DNA from: Solenopsis invicta
Lineage: Eukaryota > Arthropoda > Insecta > Hymenoptera > Formicidae
Direction of reading: 5' to 3'
Length of the DNA stretch: 64,000 bases
NCBI RefSeq assembly: GCF_016802725.1
Contig: NC_052665.1
Location: 5,518,001-5,582,000, forward strand
Part shown: positions 1-15,100 of the stretch, in pieces
Position numbering within the stretch: the stretch's first letter is position 1
Layout of the letters: every line of letters starts with the position of its first letter
Made by a program: the position numbers and the translations under genes
The notes under the pieces: generated by a model
Databases searched by the model: none
What the model was told of the DNA's origin: nothing
The model's input: only the letters and a program-made list of their open reading frames with translations

Positions 1-1721
1 CGGTTTAATTGTATACGATTTCGATATGGCAATTTTAACTTGATGTTTAGATATCGCGCACAAAATGATAATTTGCAGTCGATCGAATTAATTCAGCGTA
101 TTATCGGGGACGCGAATCGCGATAAGCGATCGACACAACAGAACGAATATTTTGAAACGCGCTTGGGATACTCGTGCAACGTATACTGTACACAATTGCT
201 AAATGTCATAAATGCACGGTATTTCTTATATAAACGCGCAGTCATTTATTTCATTAAAGAGAAAGCTTTGTCGGCCCACGAAATACACATTGACTTGTAC
301 GACTTACATAACGATAAATCGCACGATGCGAGCGATATATCGTTTGATTTACCATTCTCTCTCTCTCTCTCTCTTTTTCTGTCATTTTTTCTAAAATTCT
401 CGTGTGATTTTTACTACCATGAAATTCTACGACAGGGAGAGAATTTTTATGCTCTCGCCCCTCCGAGAGTGTAAAAATAAGTTATAGCTGTGCTATGAAA
501 CGCAGAATAAATGCTGCAGTCCCGATGCTAAATCAGAGCGAAATATCTTGCGGATGTCACTTTTCCCGCAAAGCGCGGATAACCGGTCCGTCGAATTTCG
601 AATCGCGCGTCGATAAAAAATCGAGAAGGAAGCAAAACGATAATCAATGTGTTTTTCGCCTCGGTTCTCAGACAATTTGGTGCCCAGCCAGACTGTGCGC
701 GGCTCATCCCTTCGCCCCCCCCTCTCTTTTTTTCCTTAATTGATGTCAACCTGAAATAATGTTTGTCTCTCATTGACTAACTAATAAAGGATACGGGGAT
801 AATTTTGTTGCCGTACGATGCATAATGCAGAGAGAAGAGGACTAGGTAAAAGCTGCGGGCGAATACATTGGCGCTGTTTTCTTTTTATTTCTTATGTCTT
901 TTAAGATCTCAGTCAACGCGTCTCGCTTTTTTGCGCGTATCTTCTTCGTATTTCGTGGAATCGGGCTCATCCGATCGGTCGTACCGTCGGCATGGCGTCA
1001 ACCAGCAGTCGAACCGGCAAAATCGGTGTTTAGTCACCGTATTTTCATTATACGCCTTTCTTTTTTCCCACCACCTAGAGGAACATCGTCGTATATACGG
1101 TGCAAACCGGTTTTCACGGGATTAGCAAATTTCGGTGGCATCAGCCACGACATTCATTGACTCGCAAATTGTTCAATGGAACTCGAGTTATCATAACGAA
1201 TTATTTTGCCGGGTGGACGGCAACTCGGGCCCGCTGTTTTTCTCGAAATAATGTATTGTAAAAATATATGGGGCAGTGCTGCTCAATTCCAATGTCCAGG
1301 ATTTTATATTTTTCTTCGTAAACGCCGTTGAAGAAGATTATTAAAAAGGAGCTAAAATTTCTCTTAACTACAAAAATGTTGACATTAGGAAATATTTCAT
1401 GAAAAGTTCATTATTTTGAGACTCTGAAAAATTGAAAAACATCCAAGTTTTCGAAATGTCGCAGAAAAGCGTCAAAAGTTAATTAGAGAGAATCTTAAAA
1501 GTATCACGATGGCGTAGATTTTTTTTCACGGGTATAATTTACATATTTACATACGATACCGATGACTATTTATAGGGAACAAAGTATAAATAGTTGACAA
1601 GTGAAATTTATTTCCCATGGACAAAAATTTATCCAAGGCTTTATTAGTCTTCATCAGTTCAAATGGGTAAGTCGCGAAAATACTGTCTTAATTAAGACAA
1701 TTATCTAAAACAAAACATACG

Positions 1722-1898
1722 ATACACAGTAAAAAAAATAAAATATTCCAGAAAATTCACTTTAAATTTTAAGTTAAAATAACTCTAAAGTTAAGTTAAA
1801 ATAACTCTTATTTTAAGTTATTTTAACTTAAAATTTAGAGTGGACTTTCTGGGACATGCAAAAATGTTAAAATTACATTTTATTTTTTACTGTGTAGT
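1722..1898. mobile_element. Hairpin MITE
   Basis: Ends ATACACAGTAAAAAAAATAA and, in reverse complement, TACACAGTAAAAAATAAAAT. Internal arms AAATTTTAAGTTAAAATAAC and GTTATTTTAACTTAAAATTT also pair, so nearly the whole 177 bp folds back. Confidence 0.75.
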
Positions 1899-3210
1899 TA
1901 TACAGAGAAATGTCATTTCCTGTGGCACTGCTACGGGTAAAGATGCCACTATGGATTTGGCAAACCACAGTTTGTGACTCCACTGCTTCCCGTTTTTGGT
2001 GACTGATGACGGCTAGAATTTTCTTATATTTGATATGAAGATGACTTCAAAGCCAGTCGAAACATTTGTTCATTTGTAATTTAAAGATGAATAAGTAATT
2101 TGTATAATATTAATACGATTGCGCACTTTTATCCGCGCTGAGACTCTCATTAGCCTAATTTCCAATTACTGTAAATTGTTTTAAATTTTCGAGAGTCCTG
2201 AACTAATTTTAATCGTTATTTATAGGAAATTGAATAATTAGAATGTTGCGCACGCGAATAACGAGAGCCGGAGTGGTTAGAACGAGAATCCAAATTTTTA
2301 GAAAATCACGTTCTCGATATATCGAGCGTCCAGCTTTTCAAAAATCACGAGTCATATACCGGTTTTACGGCGATACTTGAAGACTGGGACCACCCGTAAA
2401 AGATCGTGGCGTATAAAAAAACAAAATACGCGACACGCACGACTTCCGATTTTAGACAAGGCATCGTTAATCTGCAGCCCGTTCGCTGTTTCTTGAACGA
2501 AACGAAATAATCGGAATTATCCTTTTAGCGCGTTAACGTTCACCTGTTTCATGACTCGGAAACTATTATATCCGTTCATGTAACGTCATTATTCTAAAAA
2601 TTAGCTCTTTTACAATGATTCAAGTTTAACTCTACTGGCGTGATAAAACGGCCAGCCGCTGCGTCGCTACAGCGCTACTGCGCTCATTAAAATCCCCGCC
2701 GCTTCGGTGACTCGTACGGAGTCTCGCTAGTTTCCAAAGCGCTGGGGATTTGAATGCGCGCGGCGGAAGTGTTCCTGGAGAGTAGATAGCGTGTAAAGTG
2801 AAAGATACAGTGGAAAGCAGAGATTTTTTTTGTATAAAAAATCAATAAGAGGTTTTATTAATGTTTTATTTTAAACACTGTTGACGTAAATATATTTAAT
2901 AAGCTTAAATCGCTTTGAACTATATTCAGTTTCGTTCGAAGCTCATCAATTTAAACAGAAGATTTAATTTTGCGCTCTTGGGAGATATTTATAAACTTAG
3001 AAAGCGACAAATGCAAAGTAATGGGTTAGATGAGTATTCGAGCCTCAACTTTCTTCGATGTACTCTTGCTATTGATACGTGTCATCTATATGCATGTAAG
3101 CGCGACATACATATAATTACAGATAGCGATATAAGTTTCTTATCTCGAAGCAAGCATTTAGTTTGCAATAAAAAAAGTTTGTAGCATCCGTATGTTCCGG
3201 TAACTGTTCG

Positions 3211-3219
3211 ATGATGATG

Positions 3220-3249
<30 letters not shown>
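3211..3249. repeat. (ATG/ATA)n trinucleotide microsatellite
   Basis: Four GATGAT-type units followed by about nine perfect TAA units. Confidence 0.9.
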
Positions 3250-3250
<1 letters not shown>

Positions 3251-3462
3251 TTATGACGTGTTTATGCAGAAGAATGTGAGTGCGCGACGCGCATCCGACA
3301 TGCGAGAGAAAACTGCAAGGTGACTAAAAATCAAGAAGTCAAAGACTCCTCTCCGGAGGTGAAAGGGAACTCTGCCGGAAGTGCACTCGTGCGTACTCGA
3401 ATGAGTTAGTCCTCGCTTGAAACGCATTTCCCATATGCTCAAGGGAGGTCGGTAGGACCTCG

Positions 3463-3466
<4 letters not shown>

Positions 3467-3499
<33 letters not shown>
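3467..3499. repeat. (CT)n microsatellite
   Basis: About 16 uninterrupted CT units; responsible for the Arg-Glu runs in accidental open frames on the minus strand. Confidence 0.9.
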
Positions 3500-3503
<4 letters not shown>

Positions 3504-5409
3504 AGGGAACGGCGGGTACTCGAGATTCTCATAAGACCGATTTCCGGGCTCCTTGAGCCGCGACTGACCGTCGTCGGCTAGGCCGGACCTGAAAAATGCA
3601 CCAAGGCGGAGTGGTTCCCATATCGGCGACGCCGCCGCCGAGCTGCGGAATGCGTGCAATGAAACGCGGAGAGGGGTGATTTCAGTCTGCGAGCGTGTCC
3701 CTGAGACGCCGCGGGCACCTCGTCCGCTAACACAGTCCGTGCTTCACGTTGAAAGAATGAGAATTTTAATAATTATCTGCTTGTTCTTACACGAGCGAGA
3801 AAAATGTTTTTCCCCATACTTTTTTAACGCAATTTACGCACGGAATGTGCGTCGTTTCACTGTCATTCGTTTACGGGAAAGCGAGTAATTTATCATCTTG
3901 GATTCATTCGGCTCAATGTAACATGAAAAAAAAAAAATAAAAATAACTTAAATGAACGTTTATCCGATGGGTTCATCGTCTCGACAAACGGCAATCCGAA
4001 GGGAATCGTCAAAAGAAGAGAGTTCATTAAAGAACTATAAGAAGACAGGCCGTATAGAGCAAACCACAGAGAATTCAATTTGTTTCTGTCGAGTTTCACG
4101 GTTACGGACGCGCGCAGCCACGGACCGCAACATACGTATGTACGTACATACGTATGTACATTTGTGCGATAGCGTACGATCTTGTCACGATACGCGCCTC
4201 GTTTAAGCGTTTGCCTTTTTTTTTACGTCGGTAAACCGGAAGCGGACGGTAATAATTCAGCTCGGGGAAATGTATGCGTAGTTAAACGCCAAATAGCAGG
4301 CTTCATGCGTAAGGACCTGTCACGATTTTACATACGTTCCTACGTGTGATACGTGTGCGTCATGCGTTTTCGGAATCGGACTCGCGAGATGGATGTTTAA
4401 ACAGAAGTCTTTCAAGCGAGAACAGAATTTATGATTTATGAGCTTCAGTTTTCGAAGTTTGTCATGTCCAATTGCAAGTGAAGAATTTCAGTGCGTTAAT
4501 TAATTTATATATTTTATTAGGACAAAAGCTCGAAGCGTTTCTTAAGTGAAATTCGAAAAGACAAATATTTAAATACGTATACATTATAGATTTATTTAGC
4601 CATACATGTGCCGCTACAAACTTCCAATCTAATAGGTTATATACAAAAAAAATTAACTAAAAATCAAGTATTAAATCATTATTCCATGTAGCAAGAATAT
4701 AAAATCTTCTTGGGAAGAATTTCTAATCTAAAATTACAGACAATTTGCTTACGTGAAAAAACAAAATTTCTTCAAAAGAAGATTTTATTGAAACAACGAA
4801 TTGCTGATTTGTTATTGATTTTTTTTCTGTTTATAGCAACGAAAAAAATATACTTCCTGTTGTTGTATATTATTTTCCTAGAGTTTTCTGAAGCTTATAA
4901 AATCTTTTCTATTACTTTCTACATCACGGAGACGGCTGTCTAAGTTTTGATTCGTCACGACTGCTCGTCGCGTCGCGTCGGTTGTCTAAGGCAACGTGAC
5001 AGCCGCGTGTCATACAGGCAGTTACGTTTTCCTGTTTGACAAACATGCCCACAAAGAAATTATATTTCTTTGTGTCGATAAACCGGAAACGGCGAGGCTA
5101 GACGGACGGGTACGTATAAATTAATGTTCGCGGCGAGACGCGCGACGAGAATCGCGGTACCTCGCGGCTGCGAGCGTCCTCGAGAGCGGCTATGTATTCC
5201 AAATGCCGCTTATGGCACTGTCCTCTCGTTTAGACCATAAGAGAAAGTCCGCTGAACATGCGTTAATGCCACGAGTGAACCATATTGCGCGATACGTGCA
5301 CCACAGTCGCTTGCAAGATACAACGTTGCGCGTTAAATATTTAATTCTCAAAAAATAATTGAAAAAAATATATATATATATAAATTAATAGATATATATT
5401 ATTTATCTA

Positions 5410-5681
5410 CAGTGGAGCCTTCTATATCCGAAATAATAGACAAAATTGTTCGAATAAAGGAATTTTTGAATAATAGAACAAACACATTTTTATATTAAAT
5501 TTTATTTATTCAAACAGAAACTTAAGTCTTTAACAAAAAGGATTTCATATATTCAAAAAAATTAAATTCTTTATGTAAAAAAAAATAATTAATTTCACAA
5601 TATGTTATAACGTTCGAATAGTAAAACGTTCAGATATTAAGTATTCGGGTAATGGAACTTTGGATATGAGAAGCTCTACTG
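5410..5681. mobile_element. Nonautonomous Tigger/pogo-like element
   Basis: Terminal inverted repeats CAGTGGAGCCTTCTATATCC (left) and, in reverse complement, CAGTAGAGCTTCTCATATCC (right), flanked by TA on both sides. CAGT...TATCCGAA ends and a TA target duplication are typical of pogo/Tigger elements. The 272-bp interior is AT-rich and noncoding. Confidence 0.8.
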
Positions 5682-6317
5682 TATATTATATATCTGTTAT
5701 ATATTTATACAATATTCTCTTGTCGCATATTATCTTGGACGTTAAAACATATAATAATCATTTTTTTAATATTTTTTTCTTTTATTTTATACATCGAAGG
5801 AAAATAAAATATAATGATTTACGACGTTGATGAATTGTGTGTATTTAAGCATCTTCGTCATTGATACCTGAAACTGAAAGAAAGAGCCAATATTGAATTC
5901 CATTGAGTAATCATCTAGTTCAATACTTATATTCGGTAGTTTTTATCGACCGCAAACAGGGCAGCCTCTGTTTCGTGGAAATTCAACAGCTTGCCCAATA
6001 GCGCCTCATTCCGTTCTCGATATCGTCGATTAAACTTCGGCCACTAATGTACTTTTCTGTAAAGTCGTTCCTCGAGCCGCGTAAATGCGAGTCGTTTTAA
6101 ATACGCTACGAAAGTAGAATTAATCGTTTGGACATAAAAAAAAAGAAATATATAGTAGCCTTGAAATACATGTGTCTCACTCGTTGGATTCTTATTCGTG
6201 GCTCGTCCGTCGTGCGACCGCGTATTAAATACCTCACTTTAATTCCGACGTGACATTGGCGTGATCTCGAAATATCTTCCTGCTTTGTATAATACAATTC
6301 TACCTCGCTTCTTCACT

Positions 6318-6348
<31 letters not shown>

Positions 6349-6575
6349 TCCTCATCAATGCATCGTACGTGCACACAGCCCGTGTGCATGCTCGATCGTA
6401 CGTCGTTGCTACTTTCCTGACATGAACAGATTCAGCAGAATTTGGTAGCGCGAAAAGAAAGTAAAGGGAGAAAATCCGTTTGATCCGAATACGTAGTATT
6501 CTCACGACGAAAAGGAAAAGTAATGTATTTGGTAATGCATCGGGGAGATCTCTGAGAATTCGCGATTGCAACCAA

Positions 6576-6613
<38 letters not shown>

Positions 6614-9600
6614 CGCGGCGATCACATCGAAATATTGCAGCACATTAATAAGATGGATGGATGATCATCCATCTCCATTTTCTGTAGCTATTACCTACAC
6701 TGTAAAATACTTTCCTACTTACCTAAAATACTTTCTGCGAAGTTTCATCGTTGGAAAATTCGTGTCAAGAGTTTCGGCGTTACAGGGAACTGAAGGATTT
6801 TTCGCGATCTCAGTCGGAGAAACTTTAACAGCGAAACCTTGTCTTTTACTTAATTTCAAGTGGACTCAACTTGAAAAAGAATCTCAATTCGAGGCTCCAG
6901 TTGTCAAGATTCAATGTTGAAAAATAACAAGCTGCGAGAAAGTTTAACAAGCTGAAGCGGATACCAGCTTGTAATCGAGAAGGCAATAGATGAATTATGT
7001 ACCGGTATAATTTTACGATGTCTTTACCAAGTATCGGTGGAATCTACATCTTGGAAAACATCCGGCAACTTGCCGAGATTTAGTTCACGAGAATTCGTGA
7101 GCCTCGTAAAAACCTACGATTGCGTGTGGAACGGATTTATCTCTCGAATGAAACGTGTTTCCTAATATCAAGATCACGTCGCTATATACAAGCGTTCGAA
7201 TTACACATTTTTTTTTCCTTTTTTTAATAATCTACATTTCGCAATGGAATTTTTGCACAGCTGAAATTTCAGCGTGACGAGGTACTAAGTAGAAGCAGCG
7301 GGTCCCCGGTAGTCGTGCAATTTCTCACGTTACTCGATCTGTCTCGACCGGTATTTTTGCATTCCGGAAGTAGGTAGTTTTCATTACTTCCTGCTGCCTA
7401 TAAGCGTATGATGGACCGAAGGAAAGTCATTGAACGCCGGATAGGTGCTACCGCCGATTAGCTCGCTATTCATTGTATCCATCCGCTTTGCGAATGCGAA
7501 ATATGGACGCACGCACGTTCGCACGTCGTAATAAAATTAGCGATTCTCCCTCCGTGAATCATAAAGAGCCTTCGACAAAGTAAATATCATAAATTTCCGC
7601 CAAGCCGCATCGTTCGAAATATATCGAATCAATTTTAATGCGGATAGTAAAATTAAGAACCGTTTGGCACCGGCATCCATAAAACGAACAACTTCCAAGA
7701 AACTTAAATTTGATATATTACCTCTGTCGCGAATCTCGCCGACACACAAAAAAATTACATATTATTAAAAGCGACCGAGCTGTTATGATAATGTTAGAGA
7801 CCATTGGACTAACGTCCATTGGACTAACGTCGTCGCGGGAAAGAAAAATCCACTTGAATGAAAATTTCGTGGCGAGGTTACATTTCTAAAAATAGTTTAT
7901 ACTTAAAATTCTCAAGTCTTTCAACATTTTGCATTATGCATTCGTTACGCGCGAGTCGATCCTTTCTCTCGTATTTGGTCTACTTCCTACGCATCCGATA
8001 ATTCAGCGTACAATCTTCGAGAGGCAATCACAGTTTCGAGTCTCGATGCGATATGCCGGTAATTCGCAATCCACCTGTTGCAATCCGCAACTATTGATCT
8101 ACTTAAACACGAGAGCCGATTGCGCACACACTGTACATTGCAACGTACGAGTTATACGTTATTCGGATGTTGCGTTATAGGCGGCCGTGCATGATAAACA
8201 TTGCACATAGCAGGTGAATAGATAAAAATTTGATACGGCTATCTCGGTGACCGCCGATCTCGCAGCCACTTTCCATCGCTTCCTACCTGCTCGATCCCGT
8301 AATTCTCGAGCTGATCCGAGAAGAAAGTAAACGAGCGTGGTGCACTCGGCGATGTATAAAATCGACTCGACTCTAATTTTCCCCTCGTGGATGGAATCGT
8401 GTCGATCGCCTCCTCTCGACGAGGAAGGCGAGGAATTGCTTTTCGCAATCGAGATGCCTCCCTCTCGCGCGTCTCTTTCTTTCTCCCTTCTCGATCGTGT
8501 GTAATACGATGAAACTAGTTGCCCTTTTACCTGGCTTCGTGTCTTCAGCTTTCAGCTTACGAGCGTAAAACGTTGGCATTTATAACCGGCAATTATACGG
8601 GCCCTGTTAATTAACGTCACGTAAAGAAAGAGAATCGGCACATTCGTTTTGCTCACCCACGAAACGCTGGACAGTAAAGCGAATTAGACGTATATACTGC
8701 GGACCTATGACCTGAAATTCCTCTCCTCGAGGTCGGACGAAAGTGATAACTCCCTTTGTCCATGTAAACTGGATTTTTATAACATTTTTATAGGATAATT
8801 TGATATTCGTTATTTTCTCGTGGCATATCTTTATGATTGCGCCATAGTTGGCTCTGATCTCATTTTTTACGCAAAATTTAACTTCATTAAATCAAGCAAC
8901 TAATGAGGTAAATTAGACGCCGCGCGCAGAGCTCAATTTACTCGCGTTAATTGATTCTCTATCTGTGTATAATTTGGGGCAATTTTATATTTATCATTCT
9001 CTCGCACAAGTTGCTGGATCGCGGGACTTCTTCGTGAAAAATATCCTTTAGCACGACCAAATCAAGTAGCAGTAAGATAAATGAAATGTCACACTGATAA
9101 TGCAAGCCATCGCCCAAACTCGTTTCCGCAAGGTCGAGTAAAAAAAAAACGATATATTATTCACGCGATTTTTAATTTTATAATTTGGCATGAGCCTCAC
9201 ATCTCAGATAGTTAGTCATTCTTTTCTTACAGCTATTGTGTGTTGTTAGCATCCCTTTTTTTTTTTAAGTTAAATGTGTTAGTATGCTTTGTAACTTTGT
9301 GCAAATTGCTAAATTTGACTCGAAAAAAACCAAACAACGGTAAACCTAATTAGATGTCATACTGAGAACGCGAACAATGGCCTAAATTCATATTCTATTG
9401 TTCGACTGGCACCTAGGTGAAAGCATTTCTTTTCTACGAACTAATTATATCCTGGATGTTTAGATGTTTGCGAAAATAACATTATAAAGATCATAATACG
9501 CGCAAGAGCTTTCGATTCTCTTCGTAGTGATTCATGAATTCTGAATGTTCTTCACGTTAATAGATCTTCATTCGCTATCAGCTATTGACATTTAATGTAC

Positions 9601-12116
9601 AATAATAATTGTAATGATTTTTTAATTCAAATTGACGTAATTTAATTTCACAACTTAAAGCTTTCGCTGTGTATATATGAATGATTTATAAAATCCCACA
9701 AAATGTGATTAAAATTGATAAGTATGACAGGTTTGAAAATAATGAATAAATTTTGCTCGGTAGCAAAATTAAAAATTGAAAATTATGCGCATCACTATAG
9801 AGCCGATGTAATGTTACGAAGGTATATTTAACGGAGAACGAAAAATAAATAGAATGCCAATATCCTCCTTTAGAAATTCCCGCAAAATGATCGCTGTTAA
9901 AGATAACAATGCGGAGGTGCGCAAACGGTATACCCAAGTACGATGTAATCCCGTAATTACTTAATGACTGCATGAATAATTTTCGATCAGAGACGATCAG
10001 AATTCATAAACGAAGCGGCACAATGGATTCCCTCTCTAAACGTATAGTTGTGTGAATCTCGTTCCTCGTATTTCTCGTGGTTATGACCTATGAAACTGTC
10101 GTTATTGTTGCACGAAGGTCGAATATATTATTCGGTTGAAGATCATTATTTCTTGTTAAAACAACGAGACACGTGTTTTCTTTCTCCTTTACTGCCGTAT
10201 GAGAAATTCCGTTGCTTTCGTTACTCCGGAGATTTCTCCGTCCGAGCTATTCTCTTCGATTCGCGATTCTTCCGTAATATTATAAAATTTAATCTCGGCA
10301 AAGATATGAATCGTAGAAAGTAAGTTTTTTCAAGAGAAAAAAAGGAGCTGTGTGGCAAGCGTTCACTGTGTTAAATATTTTTCTTTCATACATCTCGCTA
10401 TTTAGAATATGATCAGAGAAATTAATAATTTATACAAATTATTTAAATGTAAAAAGAAATTATGTTATGAATAAATACGGAGATTTCTTCAAGTGTTTTA
10501 TTTTCAACTACTCTTGAAGATTTCTATTGAAAAAAATCTTTTTGACACGTTCAGTATTATTTTCTATATTAAATACTTTTTTCATTCAAACAAATTGCGA
10601 TATTTGTAATAGATAATACGTTTCAATATTTAAATACATTTCGATTCTTATTTCACTTGTACTGAATTCAAATTAATTATATGAATTTATTAAATACTTT
10701 TAATATTAATAATTAATCTGTCATATCAATCTCATACAAGCTGTATTCAAATATCAAAAGACACATTTTATGAAACTTGAGATTAATTTACATAAGTAGC
10801 GTATATTATTATCTGTTTAGTACCTTTAATTTATTTTTAATGATTTTGATTTCTCCAAATATTAAATTTTATATTCCGATTACATTACATGCTAGTCATA
10901 ATGATATTAACAATCCAAGATTATTCCTATAAATATTCACTAAAATTGATTAAAATTAGCAGTTAAGTTGATTTAACTTCATCTAAATTTTTTTAGCTAT
11001 ACATCCAAAAAAGATAACTGTCTGAATTTTAAAACCGACTACTGTGAACATGAGCAAAGTGAATTTATATCGCGCTATTTTGCATTTCGAGTTTTAATAA
11101 TAAAATTTTCATTTTAGACATTGCAATAATTTTGAATCTTGTCGCGTTAAGAATCTTTTTCAAAACTTTACCGCTCTCTTGGGGAAAAAAATTCTCAATC
11201 TATGTTCGGAAACCACGTCTCTTTTTTACTGAGAGATATATCAACCAAACATTCAGTTAAATGGCGATCAAGTGACTTTTGTAGTTACTGCTACCAAAAA
11301 TTTAGTTGTAACATTTAACGAACCATTTGGTCGTAGTTAAAAACAATTGTTTAATCAAAACTACACATTTAATAATTATAATTATCAAATTTATTTCATC
11401 ACCATTTGTCTAAACGTTCGGTCTATTTCACAAAATATTTCTCAGTATTCCGTCTCTCTCCGTGATTAAGGATCGACGAAAACGCCTATCTCGCAGATAT
11501 ATCCTGTGTTTCGCGTATATCTGAAGCTTCTGACACGCGAGTCTATTCGGCGCTAATTCGATGCAACGAAATGAAACTTTCCTTCCGGGATCGCCCCCGT
11601 CGTACTCGCGCGCTCTCGTTTCTCCACGCGGTGCACGGCAGTTCTCAGTTTCATGCATGCGTGAACTCATCGCGACGGTTAGTTTCGATTCTTCATTTTC
11701 ACGTTTCGCCCCGCCGAGGGTGTGGCAAAAGAAAAATTATATAATTTCCAGGATTTCTTCACCGCACCGGCCGAGGTTTCCTCCGTTCGCTTGTAAAAAA
11801 TTAGACGCGACCTCACGCTCCTTTTCTTCCTTGCGAATCGGAGGGGTGAGGGCGGGGGGGGAATGACGTCGAGATATGAATTTTATTTCGTTAATCTCGG
11901 TAAATAGGCAGGCATCGTCCCAATTAATTTTTCAAGGCTCGGAAGAAAAAGAATGTATGTAAATAAATAAGTATGTAAATAAATAAATGTCAAGAGCGGC
12001 GACGGAGTTTCAAGTGTACGACGCGACTTCTTCGCCGCGCTCGTCATGTTACATCGAGCGCGCTAATTACCCTCATTTCGTTTTCATTAACGAGACAACG
12101 ATATTTTCTGTTTCAG

Positions 12117-12154
12117 CGATGTGACGCAACCAGTCGGGAATATTTTTATGCAAA
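12117..12154 (+). other. 5' UTR piece and 3' splice site of gene 1
   Basis: The sequence TATTTTCTGTTTCAG ending at 12116 is a good acceptor 38 nt before the start codon at 12155. It suggests that transcription of gene 1 starts in an untranslated exon further upstream, which I could not place. Confidence 0.45.
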
Positions 12155-15100
12155 ATGACTCGCGCCCTTGTCCTTCTCTGCATGGCCATCATTCTACCTC
12201 TCGTACGATGCCACAAGGTAAGATCGCAGTCGGGTATCGTCAAGACGTCCAAGGACACGCTGTTATCCCCGTGCAATTACCTCTTTAAGACAAAGAGTGC
12301 TCGCGGGCGCGCGCGCGAAAGGATAATTCTGTTGAATTATAAAAGCGAACGGCCGCAGAATGCGACGACGACTCTAATTCGCGTTAATCACGTCGCTGCG
12401 AGGTAAATTCACGGTACGCGAGCAGCGTCTCTTTTGATTTACACGCGTGTCTCTATCTACTCGAGTACCCTTCCCTTTTCTTTTTTTCCGTTTGTCACAT
12501 TAATTTTGCAGAATATAATTTTAACGCGCGCTCGTGTGCGTACGTTGCACGCGCGAGCGCGTCTCGTTTTCAAGGAGTTTCTCGCGACTGCGCTCTTTTA
12601 GTTCGCTCGGACTTTAACGCTGTGGCGCTTGAATATTATTTAGCGCGATTACGGCACGGGAGGAAATTAATTGGCCCGAGGCTCGGTAATGTGGGAGAGA
12701 AGGAATTAACGACGCCTCGTAATTTTAATCGTTACTCGCGGTTAATGCTGGGTGCGCCGACAATTTACGAGGGAATTATTCCGACGATCATCGATTATCG
12801 TGCAGTGATTTGCGCGGGGCTTGCAAACGACACGGTATCTCTTGCCATAATGCCTTCTCCTGTCAGCTTCCTTCTATGGTCATTACGTGTAACAAATGTT
12901 ATAAATCGTGTATTTATCGGGCTTGTACTTCACGCTACTTTCGTTAGTAATCAAGAGTCGATGTAAAGAAATATAAATATACGAAGGCATTCCTAAATTT
13001 GAACACTGCAACGCAGGTGTTTCCATACTCAAGTTTTTCAATACATTTGTCTCGTTACACTAAAAGAAAAAAAAAAATGACGTTGACACGTAGATTTCCA
13101 AGTATCACAACAAAAATTTATCGCTATTTTTTTGCGTTTCTTAAAATATTGTTACATTTAGAATTCATAGCAACAACATTTAACAATACTTTCTATAAAC
13201 TTGGGTCTTATTGTATACAAGTATTCAGTCAAATTTTGTACCAAGCATGATTGGCCTTAATATAGACGCCACAGAAAAATTTCTTTTCTTTCCAAATTTC
13301 ACAAACGATTCAGATATAAATTGCATCTGTTATTTAGATATTGATTAAAATATCAAACATACACAATATTTGCTGATCATTTATCTACCTTAATTAATTT
13401 TTTGCAGTCAAAAAATTGCGACTGTATCTGCAGGATCTTTTTTTTTATGTATTAAATGCTACTCGCCGAATTCTCGAGATTGACAGGATACTATAGTGCG
13501 CGAGACGAAAAGAAACTTGTTAAATGGAGATTAATGACACCGACAATTGTTAAGCGTCAATAGTAACTACCTCATAATTAAGAAAGCACGTGAAAAAAGA
13601 AAGAAAGGATTACGATTAATGGCACGTTACGACTCAGCGACGCGTCGGTTGAGCGCGTCATCTTGTCGTAGATAATCATCACGAGCGTGGTCAATGGCCG
13701 GCTCTCCTCTAACTTACGTAAGAACCTCGCGTACGAAATTGCGATAAAATCATCGAACCATTCGACGTTGTTTAGCCACCTTACCTTGCTTTCGATTTTT
13801 TTTTTTTCGAGAAATGTAAAATAATCACGCAATTCTTATTGCCAAGTCCGACGCGACGTATATGATAAAATGATTGGCAATCAGAGTGAGAAAGCGGTAA
13901 TCGAGATAAAAGATGTTCCGTTAAGACAATGACGATACAAAAGTTGCCAATTTTCAGTCGTTAATTTTAAATTTGATCCTATAGATTGTAATATATTATT
14001 ATACAAGTTCTATTTGTACATACGAGGAACAGATTTCATAAAGCGTTTTGTCCAAAATTTTATTTTTTGAGTTAGACTTTTTTTTAATAAAGATAAAACT
14101 GTAGGAAATTGACTTTTGACATCGCATTATTTTTTTAAACATTTTACGTTTTACTGATTAGATTATTATTTTCTGTAAAGCGCGTGGTTTTCTTGTGGTT
14201 TCCTTTCTCGTTTTCTGAAAATTGTAAATTTTATACAAAACACGTTTTGAAAGTCTACATTTCATGTAAATAAATAAATATATATATATATATATATATA
14301 TACAATATATAGAGAAAGTTTATGAGAAAATTTATAACTCGGACATTCGCATTTCACGTGCAATCAAGATTGATTAAAAGGCTATTCATGAACAATAATT
14401 ACAGTAATATCTTCATCTGAATGTCTGTTGCTATCTTGTATTTTTTTCATACAGATCAGAATATCATCTATCGGAATATAGTACATATAATACATAATAT
14501 GCATTTCTTGATTTAATTTTTCTCTACACACATACACACACACATGCACACATCTGTATCGACGCGGCATCAATATAAAATGCAACCAAACATCAAAATA
14601 AAATCGGAAGCAATGTATGTAATAAATAAATAAAACAATATAGCTCGTAGAAATTTTAAAATATATACCGCGGTAAACGCATAAAACATACATAAGCAAT
14701 AATCTATAAGTCACGAATGATAGTAAAAAATATCTAAAGGTTATCGACGTTTAAATCACAGGTGCGCCTCGTGATTAAACGTCCACGTGCACGAGCGCGT
14801 GTCTCGACCGGCAAAGCGCGAAAAATTACGATGGAACGCGAATGTCGATAATAGACACGTTAAACATTGTATTTGAATAAAGAGGCTTCTCTCTCTCGAT
14901 GGATCGTTGAATCATTCGCGGATAAACATTGCGGACCGGTCAGTCGACGGCTCGCAGGCTTACGTAAATCTCCGGTCGTTAGGAAACGATACAAATAATT
15001 ACTTTCAGATGAGAAACGCGCTCCGGCGATTTCCGGTAGTCGTTCCACATGATTTACATGATTTTGCGATGTACTTGTTGCACTGAGCAGAGAAAGAGAG

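Larger units (their letters stand above)
1..12116. other. Gene-free left part of the window
   Basis: No coding exon supported. It contains (CT)n near 357-373 and 3467-3499, a (TAA)n run at about 3222-3249, (CT)n at 6319-6342, (GA)n at about 6580-6610, a palindromic TACGTATG cluster at about 4131-4160, and a 16-bp direct repeat (CCATTGGACTAACGT twice) at 7802-7831. It should include the promoter and untranslated first exon of metalloproteinase gene 1. Confidence 0.5.

Noticed and set aside
40..474. 144-codon frame at the left edge
   Set aside because: Composition follows a CT microsatellite and AT-rich DNA, and no domain is visible.
6480..6920. 146-codon frame on the plus strand
   Set aside because: Contains an Arg-Glu run from a (GA)n microsatellite and no recognisable domain; the start codon is TTG.
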